Positions 1 to 11,269 of a DNA stretch of 36,617 nt are shown here, in pieces (within the stretch, counting starts at the first letter, position 1; every line of letters starts with the position of its first letter). This DNA is from Azospirillum humicireducens (GTDB taxonomy: Bacteria > Pseudomonadota > Alphaproteobacteria > Azospirillales > Azospirillaceae). The position numbers and the translations under genes were made by a program. The notes under the pieces are model-generated. The model searched no databases. It was not told the DNA's origin and was given only the letters and a program-made list of their open reading frames with translations. The stretch spans positions 3,145,001 through 3,181,617 of the forward strand of contig NZ_CP015285.1 of the NCBI RefSeq assembly GCF_001639105.2. The letters are read 5' to 3'.

Positions 1-477
<477 letters not shown>

Positions 478-618
478 CGACACCACTAACCGCGCCATGC
501 GCAGCAGCAAGCCTGTTCAAAGGCCCTGCTTGACGCAAGCCCGCCAGTTCGATACATCCTCACATCACTTGCACGACAGCGAAAGCGCTTTGGATAGCGT
601 CGGTCTTGAGCCTGGGTG
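478..618 (+). other. 23S-5S internal transcribed spacer
   Basis: This 140-base stretch lies between the 23S end and the 5S start. It carries no tRNA that I can fold and no convincing ORF. It is expected to be cut out during processing of the rRNA precursor. Confidence 0.7.
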
Positions 619-735
619 ACCTGGTGGTCATGGCGAGGTGTCAAACACCCGATCCCATCCCGAACTCGGCCGTGAAAAGCCTCCGCGCCAATGGTACTGC
701 GTCTTAAGACGTGGGAGAGTAGGTCGCCGCCAGGT
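619..735 (+). rRNA. rrf: 5S ribosomal RNA
   Basis: About 117 bases with the 5S layout. The 5' end (acctggtggtcatggcg) pairs with the 3' end (cgccgccaggt) to form helix I. The conserved internal segment cgatcccatcccgaactcggccgtgaaa is present at about 650-677, and ggtactgcgtcttaagacgtgggagagtaggtcgc follows in the expected place. It lies between the 23S gene and tRNA-fMet, the normal order in alphaproteobacterial rrn operons. Ends are good to 1-3 bases. Confidence 0.96.
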
Positions 736-815
736 CACTCAGCCTCAAGAGACGCTCAATCAAAGCATAGTCGCTGGCATCGTCACGACACCCATCACCC
801 CATATGACAGACATC

Positions 816-892
<77 letters not shown>

Positions 893-899
893 AATTAAG

Positions 900-936
900 A
901 AAAGCCCGCCGAGCTGACGCTCGGTGGGCTTTTTGC
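900..936 (+). terminator. Intrinsic terminator of the rRNA operon
   Basis: A 12-bp stem (903-914 with 919-930; agcccgccgagc against gctcggtgggct, one G-T wobble) with a tetraloop is followed directly by a T run. It sits 8 bases after the CCA of tRNA-fMet and fits a Rho-independent terminator closing the rrn transcript. Confidence 0.9.
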
Positions 937-1069
937 TTTCCAGGCGTGCCCCCGACATGAGTGCTGTGCGGCCCGCTGAATTCCCGCTTGTCAGCGTCAG
1001 ACCACTTGGGACAAGCTGAACAGGATCTATGCGCTTCGTGCAATCGGACAATTACCCAGCGGGACATGT

Positions 1070-3757
1070 ATGAGGCGCGGCAACCGGCTGATCCCTGCGG
1101 ACGACATCGGCCAGCTTTTGACGCAAGCCGTCGCCCTGCACCAGAACGGTCAGCTCGCCGATGCGGCGCTGCTGTATGAACGCGTGCTCCGTCGCGTACC
1201 CCGACAAGCCGACGCCCTGCATCTGCTCGGTTTGATCAAGGACCAGACAGGCGCTCCGGCGGAAGGAATCGCGTTGATCGCCCAGGCAATCGCCGTCGAT
1301 GGTGGTCAGCCAATGTTCCGCCTCAATCTGGGCCGCATCTTCGAACGGCTGCATCGCTGGACCGAGGCCGCCGAGGCCTATGCCCAGGCCGTCCGGCTGG
1401 CGCCCTTCGAAGCCGAGCATCACCGGCTGGCAACTCATGCGGCGACCAAGGCCGGGCGGCTCGATGCGGCGGCGGCCTATCTCCGGCGCATGCTGTCGCT
1501 GCACCCCGACAATGGGGATTGGGCTCTGGCGCTGGGGGACGTCCAGTATGATCGCGGCCGTTGGGTGGAGGCCGTCGGAGCCTATGGTGCCGCCGTTGCG
1601 CTGCTCCCCGACCCGACGCTCGCCGCCTACAATCTTGGCATGTCGCTGCGCAATGCCGGGCGCCTGTCCGAAGCGGTGGCTGCTTTGCGGATCGCCGCCC
1701 GCCACGCCCCCCTGCTCCAGGAGGTTTGGGAACAGCTTCTCTCGCTCCATCACACCAGCGGCAGCGATGCAGATGCGGCAGCGGCCGGCCGCATTCTGCT
1801 GGCCTTGGCACCCGGTCATGGGGCTGCGGCCAAGTTGATGGGATCCGCCTGCCGCCGCCTCGGCGATGGCGAAGCCGCCATCCGGTTGCTGGCGCGCGCG
1901 GTGAGGCTCGATCCGTTCGATCCGGAGGTTCCGCTGGCTCTGGGGGCCCAACGTCACGAGCGGGGGAACTGCGTCGGTGCGGAGCGCTGCTACCGGCATG
2001 CGCTTGCCGTGGCGCCGGGGTCGGCGGCGGCACTGGTCGGCCATGGAGTGACGCTGGCCGGCCTCGGGCGGAGAGCCGAAGCGGAGGCGGCGATGCGCCA
2101 TGCCGTCCGGCTCGTTCCTGAGGATCCCGACATCGCGGTGAATGCCGGTTCGGTCAGCCACGCCGTCCGTCATTGCAGCCGTCCCGAAGGAGCAACCGTC
2201 ACCGGCGAATACGAAAAAGCCGGCGATGCGCTCGGCTGGTTCCGGCGCGCTCTGGCGCTACGGCCCGACAGCGCCTTTGCCTGGACCAATGTCGGGGCGG
2301 TGATGGCGGATGCCGGTCGGGGCGACGAGGCGGCCGTGGTTCTGCATCGGGCCCTGGCGATCGGTGCGGCCGACCATGAGGCGTCCGCCTGGTCCAATCT
2401 GGGACTCGCCTGCATGATCACCGGCCGGCATGCCGAAGCGATGGCGGCGTTCCGCAAGTCGTTGGACATCGTTCCCGGCGATGCGGCGATGCGCTCCAAC
2501 CTGCTGTTCTGCCTGTGCTTTACCGAAGAAGCGGCGTTGGACGAGGTATTCGCCGAACACCGGGCCTTCGAGCGCTTCGTCCGGCCCGCCACCCGCCGTC
2601 CGCCGGCCGCACCGAGGATGCCGGATGCCGACCGCCGCCTGCGCATCGGTTATCTGTCGCCCGATTTCCAACGCTATCCCGGACCCGGCTATCACTTCCT
2701 GCTGCCGCCGCTGACCCATCACGACCGGGCAGGCTTCGAAATCTACTGCTATTACAATGACCGGCGCGAGGATGAGGCGACACGGCGTTTCCAGGAGCTT
2801 GCCGACGGCTGGCGTGCCTGCGCGCATCTGTCGGACGAGGCGCTGGACGCCCAGATCCGGGCCGACGGCATCGACATTCTGGTGGATTGCGGCGGCCATA
2901 TGGCGCGCAACCGGATGCCGCTGTTCCTCGGCCGGCCGGCACCGCTGCAGATCAGTTTTCCTCTCTACCCCAACACCACCGGGCTGACGGCGATGGATTA
3001 CCAGTTCGCCGATCCGCTCTTCGCCCCGCCATCCGCCGATGGACTTCACAGCGAGGCGTTGATCCGGCTGCCGTGCTGCGTGCTGTGCTACCGTCCGGCG
3101 GAATCGGCGTTCGATCCGCTCGAACGGGCGCCCGGTCTGGCGGATGGGACCTTCACCTTCGGCTCCTTCAACAACCCGACCAAGCTCAACGCCTCCACCA
3201 TCGCGCTGTGGGCGCGGGTTCTGCACGCGGTTCCGCGGGCGCGGCTGATGCTGAAATGGCGCGGACTGACGAGTTCGGGCCTCGGGGGCCGGCTGCTCGC
3301 GCAGTTCGCCGCGCTGGGGATTGCGGGGGATCGTCTGATCCTGAGCGGAACGACGCCGGACCCCTACGAGAGCTATCGCCGGATCGATTGCGGACTGGAC
3401 CCGGTCTTCGCCAATGGCGGCACGACGACCTGCGACAGCCTGTGGATGGGCGTGCCGGTGCTGTCCATCGCCGGGACGGCGGCGATTTCCCGTTGGGGCA
3501 TCTCGCTGCTGAGCGCCGTCGGCCTGCGCGACCTGGTGGCCGGGGACGATGACTCCTATGTGGCGTTGGCCGTACGCCTGGCCGGCGATCGGGACTTCCT
3601 GGCGGCCAAGCGGGACGGGCTGCGCGCACGGATGCAGCGGTCGCCGCTGATGGACGAGCAGAGCTATACGCGCGCATTGGAAGCCGGCTATCGCGAGGCA
3701 TGGCGGCGGCGATGCGCCGGCCTTCCGGCGGCGGCCATCGCCCTGGAAACCAGCTGA
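1070..3757 (+). CDS. TPR-repeat family 41 glycosyltransferase (SPINDLY/OGT-like)
   Basis: This 895-residue protein has tandem TPR helices over about residues 12-475 and a C-terminal GT41 catalytic region over about 520-885. Seen motifs are RLRIGYLSPDF (~522), DILVDCGGH (~601), an MDYQFADP segment, FGSFNNPTKLN (~697, with the lysine expected to contact UDP) and NGGTTTCDSLWMGVP (~781). The family transfers a sugar from a UDP donor to protein Ser/Thr or to glycans; bacterial members often modify flagellin or adhesins. The enzyme is divergent. The His that follows SPDF-x-x in relatives is Tyr here, and the usual WLGYPGT block reads FPLYPNT. One TPR near residues 355-390 carries an insert of about 14 residues. 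No signal peptide is seen. The stop overlaps the start of the next gene (TGATGA), so translation is probably coupled. ATG at 1070 is the first start in frame; the ribosome-binding site is weak. Acceptor and sugar are unknown. Confidence 0.85.
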   Translation: MRRGNRLIPADDIGQLLTQAVALHQNGQLADAALLYERVLRRVPRQADALHLLGLIKDQTGAPAEGIALIAQAIAVDGGQPMFRLNLGRIFERLHRWTEAAEAYAQAVRLAPFEAEHHRLATHAATKAGRLDAAAAYLRRMLSLHPDNGDWALALGDVQYDRGRWVEAVGAYGAAVALLPDPTLAAYNLGMSLRNAGRLSEAVAALRIAARHAPLLQEVWEQLLSLHHTSGSDADAAAAGRILLALAPGHGAAAKLMGSACRRLGDGEAAIRLLARAVRLDPFDPEVPLALGAQRHERGNCVGAERCYRHALAVAPGSAAALVGHGVTLAGLGRRAEAEAAMRHAVRLVPEDPDIAVNAGSVSHAVRHCSRPEGATVTGEYEKAGDALGWFRRALALRPDSAFAWTNVGAVMADAGRGDEAAVVLHRALAIGAADHEASAWSNLGLACMITGRHAEAMAAFRKSLDIVPGDAAMRSNLLFCLCFTEEAALDEVFAEHRAFERFVRPATRRPPAAPRMPDADRRLRIGYLSPDFQRYPGPGYHFLLPPLTHHDRAGFEIYCYYNDRREDEATRRFQELADGWRACAHLSDEALDAQIRADGIDILVDCGGHMARNRMPLFLGRPAPLQISFPLYPNTTGLTAMDYQFADPLFAPPSADGLHSEALIRLPCCVLCYRPAESAFDPLERAPGLADGTFTFGSFNNPTKLNASTIALWARVLHAVPRARLMLKWRGLTSSGLGGRLLAQFAALGIAGDRLILSGTTPDPYESYRRIDCGLDPVFANGGTTTCDSLWMGVPVLSIAGTAAISRWGISLLSAVGLRDLVAGDDDSYVALAVRLAGDRDFLAAKRDGLRARMQRSPLMDEQSYTRALEAGYREAWRRRCAGLPAAAIALETS

Positions 3758-4923
3758 TGACCGCGGGCCCCTCCACCACCCCTCCCGCTTTCGACCTGTC
3801 GGCGGCGCAACGCATTCTGGTGGTCAAGCTCGACGAGGCGGGCGATCTCATCCTCGCCACGCCCTTCCTGCGCGGATTGCGGGCGAGCGCGCCGCAGGCC
3901 AGCATCACCCTGGCGGTCCGCCCGCCGCTGGCGGAGTTGGCTCTGCGCTGCCCGTGGGTGGACGGAGTCGTTCTGCCGCTGGCCAAGCCGGACGGGCGCG
4001 GTTTCGACTTCCGCGGAGCGACACCGGAGGCGCTTGCGCGCTTCATGGCGGATTTCCGGGCCGGCTTCGATCTGGCGGTCGTGCCGCGCTACGATCTCGA
4101 CCGCCATGGCGCAACGACGCTGGTCGCCGCCAGCCGGGCGCGGCTGTCGCTCGGCTATTCGGAGCGGGTGACCCCCTGGAAGGCGGAGGGCAACGCCGGC
4201 TTCGACCGTGCCTATACCCATGTGCCGGCGGCCTCGCCGGGGATGCACGAGGTGGAGCACAATCTGGCCCTGCTGGCCCATCTCGGCGGCCGGACGGATG
4301 GAGGCGGGGCGCACGGGGAAGCGGTCGAGCTGTGCCTGACCGAGGCCGACCGCGCGGCGGCACTGCGGCTGACGGCGGACGGGCGGCGGCTGATCGCGGT
4401 GGCGCCCGGAACGGCATCGCCGCGCCGCAACTATCCGCCGGCTCTGCTCGCCGCCGTCACAAGCCGGCTTTGCAATAGGCTGGACGCCGATGTCCTGCTG
4501 CTGGGGACCGCGGAGGACGCCGCGGCGGCTGCGGCAATTGCCGAGGCTCTTCCCGGACGCGTTCATGACCTCACAGGCCGGACCAGCCTGCCCGAGGCGG
4601 CGGCGGTGATCGAACGGGCGTCGCTGCTGCTGGCGATGGATTCCGGGCCGGCCCATCTGGCGGCGGCGGTGGGCACGCCGGTGGCGGTATTCTCCTGTCA
4701 TCCGGTCGGAGGTGACCCCAGCTTCATCCATGCGCCGGAGCGTTTCCGTCCCTGGACCCGCCGCGCGCTGGTGCTGCAGCCCGCAGCCCCGGTGCCGCCC
4801 TGCACCGACTCCTGCCGCGACGCCGGCGCGCATTGCATCGCCGCCATAGAGCCGGAACAGGCGGCCGTCGCCATTCTCGATTTCCTCGCCGCCCTGCCTG
4901 CCGAGACCGAGGAGCCGCGATGA
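3757..4923 (+). CDS. Glycosyltransferase family 9 (heptosyltransferase-like)
   Basis: The 388-residue protein has the two Rossmann-type domains of GT9. The N-terminal acceptor-side motif is ILVVKLDEAGDLILATPFLRGLR. The middle has VAPGTASPRRNYP, and the C-terminal donor-binding motif is DSGPAHLAAAVGTPVAVF (~residues 291-308). The family transfers heptose from ADP-heptose to the lipopolysaccharide inner core, but many members act on other glycans. The start at 3757 is chosen because the ATG shares its A with the upstream TGA stop; a frame-extending start at 3700 would overlap the GT41 gene by 58 bases. The stop again overlaps the next start, so the three genes are probably one translationally coupled unit. 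The donor cannot be read from the sequence. Confidence 0.85.
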   Translation: MTAGPSTTPPAFDLSAAQRILVVKLDEAGDLILATPFLRGLRASAPQASITLAVRPPLAELALRCPWVDGVVLPLAKPDGRGFDFRGATPEALARFMADFRAGFDLAVVPRYDLDRHGATTLVAASRARLSLGYSERVTPWKAEGNAGFDRAYTHVPAASPGMHEVEHNLALLAHLGGRTDGGGAHGEAVELCLTEADRAAALRLTADGRRLIAVAPGTASPRRNYPPALLAAVTSRLCNRLDADVLLLGTAEDAAAAAAIAEALPGRVHDLTGRTSLPEAAAVIERASLLLAMDSGPAHLAAAVGTPVAVFSCHPVGGDPSFIHAPERFRPWTRRALVLQPAAPVPPCTDSCRDAGAHCIAAIEPEQAAVAILDFLAALPAETEEPR

Positions 4924-5846
4924 CCGACCCGTTGTCCACCACGCCGCAATCCGCCGCGCCGCCGGCCGCCGACCTGCTCGGGGAGACCGGCACCAACCGG
5001 CTGGTCCATACCCGGCATGGCTTCATGCTGTTCAACCGGCACGACACGGTCGTCGGCCGCTCGCTGGCCTATTACGGCGAGTATTTCGAAAGCGAGGTCC
5101 GGCTGTTCCGCCAGTTGGTCCGGCCCGGCGATGTCGTGATCGATGCCGGCGCCAACATCGGTGCCCACACGCTGGCACTGGCGCGGGCGGCCGGACCGTC
5201 GGGGCGGGTGCTGGCCTTCGAACCGGTCCGGCTGAACCACCAGCTGCTCTGCGCCAACATGGCGCTGAACTCCCTCACGCAGGTGGAGTGCGTGCAGGCG
5301 GCGCTCGGCGAAACCGACGGCATGCTGGCGCTCGACGATGTGGCGATGGTGGCGGAGGGCAATTTCGGCGGCATCGCGCTGGACGCCATTCCCGGCGAAA
5401 TGGCGGTTCCGCAGCGGCGGCTGGACGATGTCCGCATTCCCGACCGGCTGCGCCTGATCAAGATCGACGTGGAGGGGATGGAGAGCAGCGTGCTGCTCGG
5501 AGCCTTCGGTGTCATCCGCCGTCTGCGTCCGGCGCTCTACGTCGAAAACGACCGGGTTGAGAAATCGCCGGAGCTGATCCGGCTGCTCCAGGAGCTTGGC
5601 TACAGCTGCTATTGGTACGTCACGCCCTTCCACAATCCGGACAATTTCTTCGGGCAAAGCGAGCCGCTCTACGAGACCGGCTTCGTCGATGACGGCACCC
5701 GGCTGCATGGGCGGGGCCTGGGGATCAACCTGCTGTGTGTCCCCAGCGAAACCGGCGGGCGGATCGCCGGTTTGCCGCCGGTGCTCGGCCCTGAGGAGCA
5801 TCCCCTGCTGCGGGACTGCAATCCGCGCTTCACCGGCGGCCGATGA
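4920..5846 (+). CDS. FkbM family SAM-dependent methyltransferase
   Basis: The 308-residue protein has a class I methyltransferase fold. The SAM-binding loop is VIDAGANIGAHTLALA (~residues 75-90), followed by VLAFEPV with the acidic ribose contact. The FkbM signature IKIDVEGMESSVL lies at ~180-192. FkbM proteins O-methylate sugars or other small hydroxylated groups and often sit in polysaccharide or flagellin-glycan clusters. That suits its place behind two glycosyltransferases, where it may cap or decorate their product (inference). The ATG at 4920 overlaps the upstream TGA by four bases (ATGA). The N-terminal 20 residues are Ala/Pro-rich without a signal peptide. Confidence 0.87.
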   Translation: MTDPLSTTPQSAAPPAADLLGETGTNRLVHTRHGFMLFNRHDTVVGRSLAYYGEYFESEVRLFRQLVRPGDVVIDAGANIGAHTLALARAAGPSGRVLAFEPVRLNHQLLCANMALNSLTQVECVQAALGETDGMLALDDVAMVAEGNFGGIALDAIPGEMAVPQRRLDDVRIPDRLRLIKIDVEGMESSVLLGAFGVIRRLRPALYVENDRVEKSPELIRLLQELGYSCYWYVTPFHNPDNFFGQSEPLYETGFVDDGTRLHGRGLGINLLCVPSETGGRIAGLPPVLGPEEHPLLRDCNPRFTGGR

Positions 5847-5993
5847 GCGGGTCGGAGGGGCCGGTTCTTCGATGGCATTCCCGCCTGCACGCCCGCCGGC
5901 ACTCTCCCGCTGGCGGATTGACGACAAGCGCCGAGCCGACGCCCGGCGGGCCTGCTTGCCGTATGCGCGTCATCCCACCGGCAGCACAAAGAG

Positions 5994-6027
5994 AAAGGGC
6001 GGAGCCTTTATGGCCCCGCCCTCTTTG
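5994..6027. terminator. Hairpin terminator between convergent fkbM-like gene and gyrB
   Basis: Inverted repeat gggcggagcc / ggccccgccc with a tttat loop is flanked by aaag on the left and ctcttt on the right. This lets it work as a terminator in both directions between two convergent genes. The T run is short (ctcttt). The rest of the 297-base gap from 5847 to 6143 shows nothing else recognisable. Confidence 0.6.
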
Positions 6028-6143
6028 CTCGCTCTCCGGTTTCGGAGATAGACAACGCCGTCTCAGATGATAGGACGGTTAAAAGTTTCTCAGCCTTAGG
6101 ATTCGGTTTCTCATCTTCTGCTTAACTGACCACTCTGCCCGCA

Positions 6144-8723
<2,580 letters not shown>

Positions 8724-9917
8724 CTATCCGGGGCGGATGTGGGCGTCTTCGATGCGGAACCGGCGTGCGTCGTCGCCGAGCGGGTCGAAAACCCCCTCGT
8801 CGGTCCCGGTCATCCAGGCCTGGGCGCCCAAAGCCAGGATTTCGCCGAACAGCGCGGCGCGCCGGCCGGGGTCGAGATGGGCGGCCACCTCGTCCAGCAG
8901 AAGGATGGGAGCCGCCCCGCGTTCGGCCGCCAGCAGCCGGGCGTTGGCCAGCACGATGGCGATCAGCAGCGCCTTCTGTTCGCCGGTGGAACAGAGCGCC
9001 GCTGGCATGTCCTTGGCCGCATGGCGGACGGCGAGGTCGCTCTTGTGCGGTCCCACCGTGGCGCCTCCGGCATCGGCATCGGTGCGGCGGCCGATGCGCA
9101 AGCTGTCGCGCAGCGCATCCTCCGCCGCCAGGGCCGGACCCTCGTCCAGCCAGCGCTCAACCGTGCCGGCGACGGTGAGGTCGGCGCCGGGGAAGGGACC
9201 GACCGAGCGGGCACAGGCGGCGCGCAGCCGCTGCACCACCTCGCGCCGCGCGGCGGCGACGGCGATGCCGGTGGTCGCCATCTGGTCCTCCAGCGCGCCG
9301 AGCCAACCCTCGTCGAAGCGGCCGTCGCGCAGCAGCCGGGCACGTTCGCGCAGGGCATGTTCGTAGCGCGACAGCCGGCCGGCATGGGCGGGATCGAAGC
9401 CGAAGACCAGCCGGTCGAGGAAACGGCGCCGTCCGCTCGACCCTTCCAGGAACAGCCGGTCCATCTGCGGGGTCAGCCAGACCATCGCGACATGGTCGGC
9501 CAGCGCCGTTTGCCCCTTTGCCGGATGGCCGTCGATACGCACCAGCCGGCGGTCGCGCTCGGATGTGCGTCCCCCGCCTTGCCGATTGCCGTCATGGGGT
9601 TCGCGGCCGGTGCCGATCTCCACCGGACCCAGCGGGGTGTCGAGCATGGCCGCCACCGCCCATCCCGCGCCGGGGGGCGAGCCCAGCCGCTCCACCTCCG
9701 CCAGCCGGGCGCCGCGGATGCCGCGGCCGGGGGCGAGGAAGCTGACGGCTTCCAGAAGATTGGTCTTGCCGGCCCCGTTCGGGCCGATCAGGGCGACCGG
9801 GCGGCGGTCGGGCTCCAGCCGCGCGGACTCGTAGCCGCGGAAACGCGTCAGCGTCATCCGCCGCACGGCAAGCGCCGGCGTCAGGGGGGCGGCGGCCACC
9901 GGGGTGCCGCCGCTCAT
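8724..9917 (-). CDS. recF: DNA replication and repair protein RecF
   Basis: The 397-residue protein is an SMC/ABC-type ATPase. Walker A is GPNGAGKTN (45-53), the signature region is STGEQKALLIAIVLAN (~309) and Walker B is ILLLDEVAAHLD (~344). RecF works with RecO and RecR to load RecA at single-strand gaps and helps restart stalled forks. It lies between dnaN and gyrB, the classic order. The start is uncertain. I took the ATG at 9917 (MSGG); a TTG 21 bases upstream and an internal ATG at residue 21 (MTLTRFRGY), closer to the usual RecF N-terminus, are alternatives. No start has a strong ribosome-binding site. Confidence 0.95.
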   Translation of the reverse strand: MSGGTPVAAAPLTPALAVRRMTLTRFRGYESARLEPDRRPVALIGPNGAGKTNLLEAVSFLAPGRGIRGARLAEVERLGSPPGAGWAVAAMLDTPLGPVEIGTGREPHDGNRQGGGRTSERDRRLVRIDGHPAKGQTALADHVAMVWLTPQMDRLFLEGSSGRRRFLDRLVFGFDPAHAGRLSRYEHALRERARLLRDGRFDEGWLGALEDQMATTGIAVAAARREVVQRLRAACARSVGPFPGADLTVAGTVERWLDEGPALAAEDALRDSLRIGRRTDADAGGATVGPHKSDLAVRHAAKDMPAALCSTGEQKALLIAIVLANARLLAAERGAAPILLLDEVAAHLDPGRRAALFGEILALGAQAWMTGTDEGVFDPLGDDARRFRIEDAHIRPG

Positions 9918-9981
9918 CGAAACTGCCGTGTGCAGCAACTGGTCCGTTCCGCCTGGGGCGGGGAGGATCCCCGCGACCCCA

Positions 9982-11112
9982 TCACACCCGCATCGGCATC
10001 AGGACATAGAGCGCTGTGGAGTCGGCGACGTCGCGGATGATGGTCGGCGACGCGGCGTCGGCCAGCGTGAACTGGGCTCCCTCGCCCTCGATCTGCTGCG
10101 TGATGTCCAGCAGATAGCGGGAGTTGAAGCCGATTTCCAGCGGGGACTCGGCGTAATTGACCTCCAGCTCCTCGGTCGCGCTGCCCGATTCCGGGCTGGT
10201 GGCGGACAGGGTGAGCGCGCCGCGGACCAGCGACAGCTTCACCGCCCGGCTCTTCTCGGTGGAGATGGTGGCGACGCGGTCGACAGCGGCGGCGAACAGC
10301 TTGGCGTCCACCTCCATCACCTTGTCGTTGCCGACCGGAATCACCCGCTCATAGTCGGGGAAGGTGCCGTCGATCAGCTTGGAGGTGACGACGACGCTGT
10401 CGAAGCCGAAGCGGATCTTGTTGTCGGACAGCGACAGCTCGATGCGGTCGGCGGCCTCATCCACCAGCTTGCGGATCTCGGTGACGGTCTTGCGCGGGAT
10501 GATGACGCCGGGGATGGCGTCCGCCCCGTCCGGCAGCGGCATCTCGACCCGTGCCAGCCGGTGGCCGTCGGTGGCGACGGCGCGCAGCACCGGCGTCTCC
10601 AGGCTGCCCATCTTGCTCTTGGCGGCGTGCAGGTAGATGCCGTTGAGGTAATAGCGCGTCTCCTCGGTGGAGATCGCGAAGCGGGTGCGGTCGATCAGCG
10701 CGCGCAGGTCGGCGGCGGCGACCGAGAAATTGTGCTTCAGCTCACCGCTGGACAGCTGCGGGAAGTCTTCAACCGGCAGGCAGGACAGCTTGAACTGCGA
10801 CCGGCCGGAGCGCAGCGTCAGGATCGTGCCGTCGCCGCCGATGTCCAGCTCCACCTGGCTGCCGTCGGGCAGCTTGCGGACGATGTCGAACAGGGTGTGG
10901 GCCGGGGCGGTGGTGCCGCCGGGACGGCCGACCGTCGCCGGGACGGTTTCGACGATCTCCAGATCCATGTCGGTGGCGGCCAGCGACAGCTCGCCGTCGC
11001 CCGCGCGCAGCAGGACATTGGAGAGGATCGGAATGGTGTTCCGCCGCTCGACCACACTCTGCACGTGACCCAGGGAACGGAGAAGGGCGGCGCGTTCGAT
11101 GGTGATGTTCAT
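9982..11112 (-). CDS. dnaN: DNA polymerase III subunit beta (sliding clamp)
   Basis: The 376-residue protein forms the ring that holds DNA polymerase III and other factors on DNA. It has the three repeated clamp domains: the N-terminus is MNITIERAALLRSLGHVQ, a central TDGHRLARVEMPLP segment is typical, and the C-terminus YVLMPMRV carries the family ending. The start at 11112 is set by homology. The frame is open further upstream to 11328, but that extension runs into the neighbouring gene and past the promoter. recF follows after 64 bases. dnaA, the usual upstream neighbour, is replaced here by an unknown gene. Confidence 0.98.
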   Translation of the reverse strand: MNITIERAALLRSLGHVQSVVERRNTIPILSNVLLRAGDGELSLAATDMDLEIVETVPATVGRPGGTTAPAHTLFDIVRKLPDGSQVELDIGGDGTILTLRSGRSQFKLSCLPVEDFPQLSSGELKHNFSVAAADLRALIDRTRFAISTEETRYYLNGIYLHAAKSKMGSLETPVLRAVATDGHRLARVEMPLPDGADAIPGVIIPRKTVTEIRKLVDEAADRIELSLSDNKIRFGFDSVVVTSKLIDGTFPDYERVIPVGNDKVMEVDAKLFAAAVDRVATISTEKSRAVKLSLVRGALTLSATSPESGSATEELEVNYAESPLEIGFNSRYLLDITQQIEGEGAQFTLADAASPTIIRDVADSTALYVLMPMRV

Positions 11113-11203
11113 GCTGGCGTTGTCTCGGCCGGAGGGAGATCTTCTTGCGGACCCACCGGGGTTGCGGGCCGTTGTCCGGCCGTCCCGCCCCGAGCGGGTG
11201 CGC

Positions 11204-11231
11204 ATCATACCACATCGACCGGTGCGTCGAA
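11204..11231 (-). promoter_or_regulatory. Sigma-70-type promoter upstream of dnaN
   Basis: On the minus strand, TTCGAC (11231-11226), a 16-base spacer and TATGAT (11209-11204) lie about 90 bases before the dnaN start, in the gap after the unknown gene. The -10 matches consensus at 5 of 6 positions. It would give dnaN-recF-(gyrB) its own start, separate from the upstream gene. Confidence 0.6.
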
Positions 11232-11269
11232 CCAAATTGTTGCGGTTAAGGCCTTCGGCCGAGGGGCAT

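Noticed and set aside
5843..6070. Short frame overlapping the FkbM stop by ATGA
   Set aside because: It reads through the terminator hairpin at 5994-6027, has no recognisable features and ends just before gyrB.
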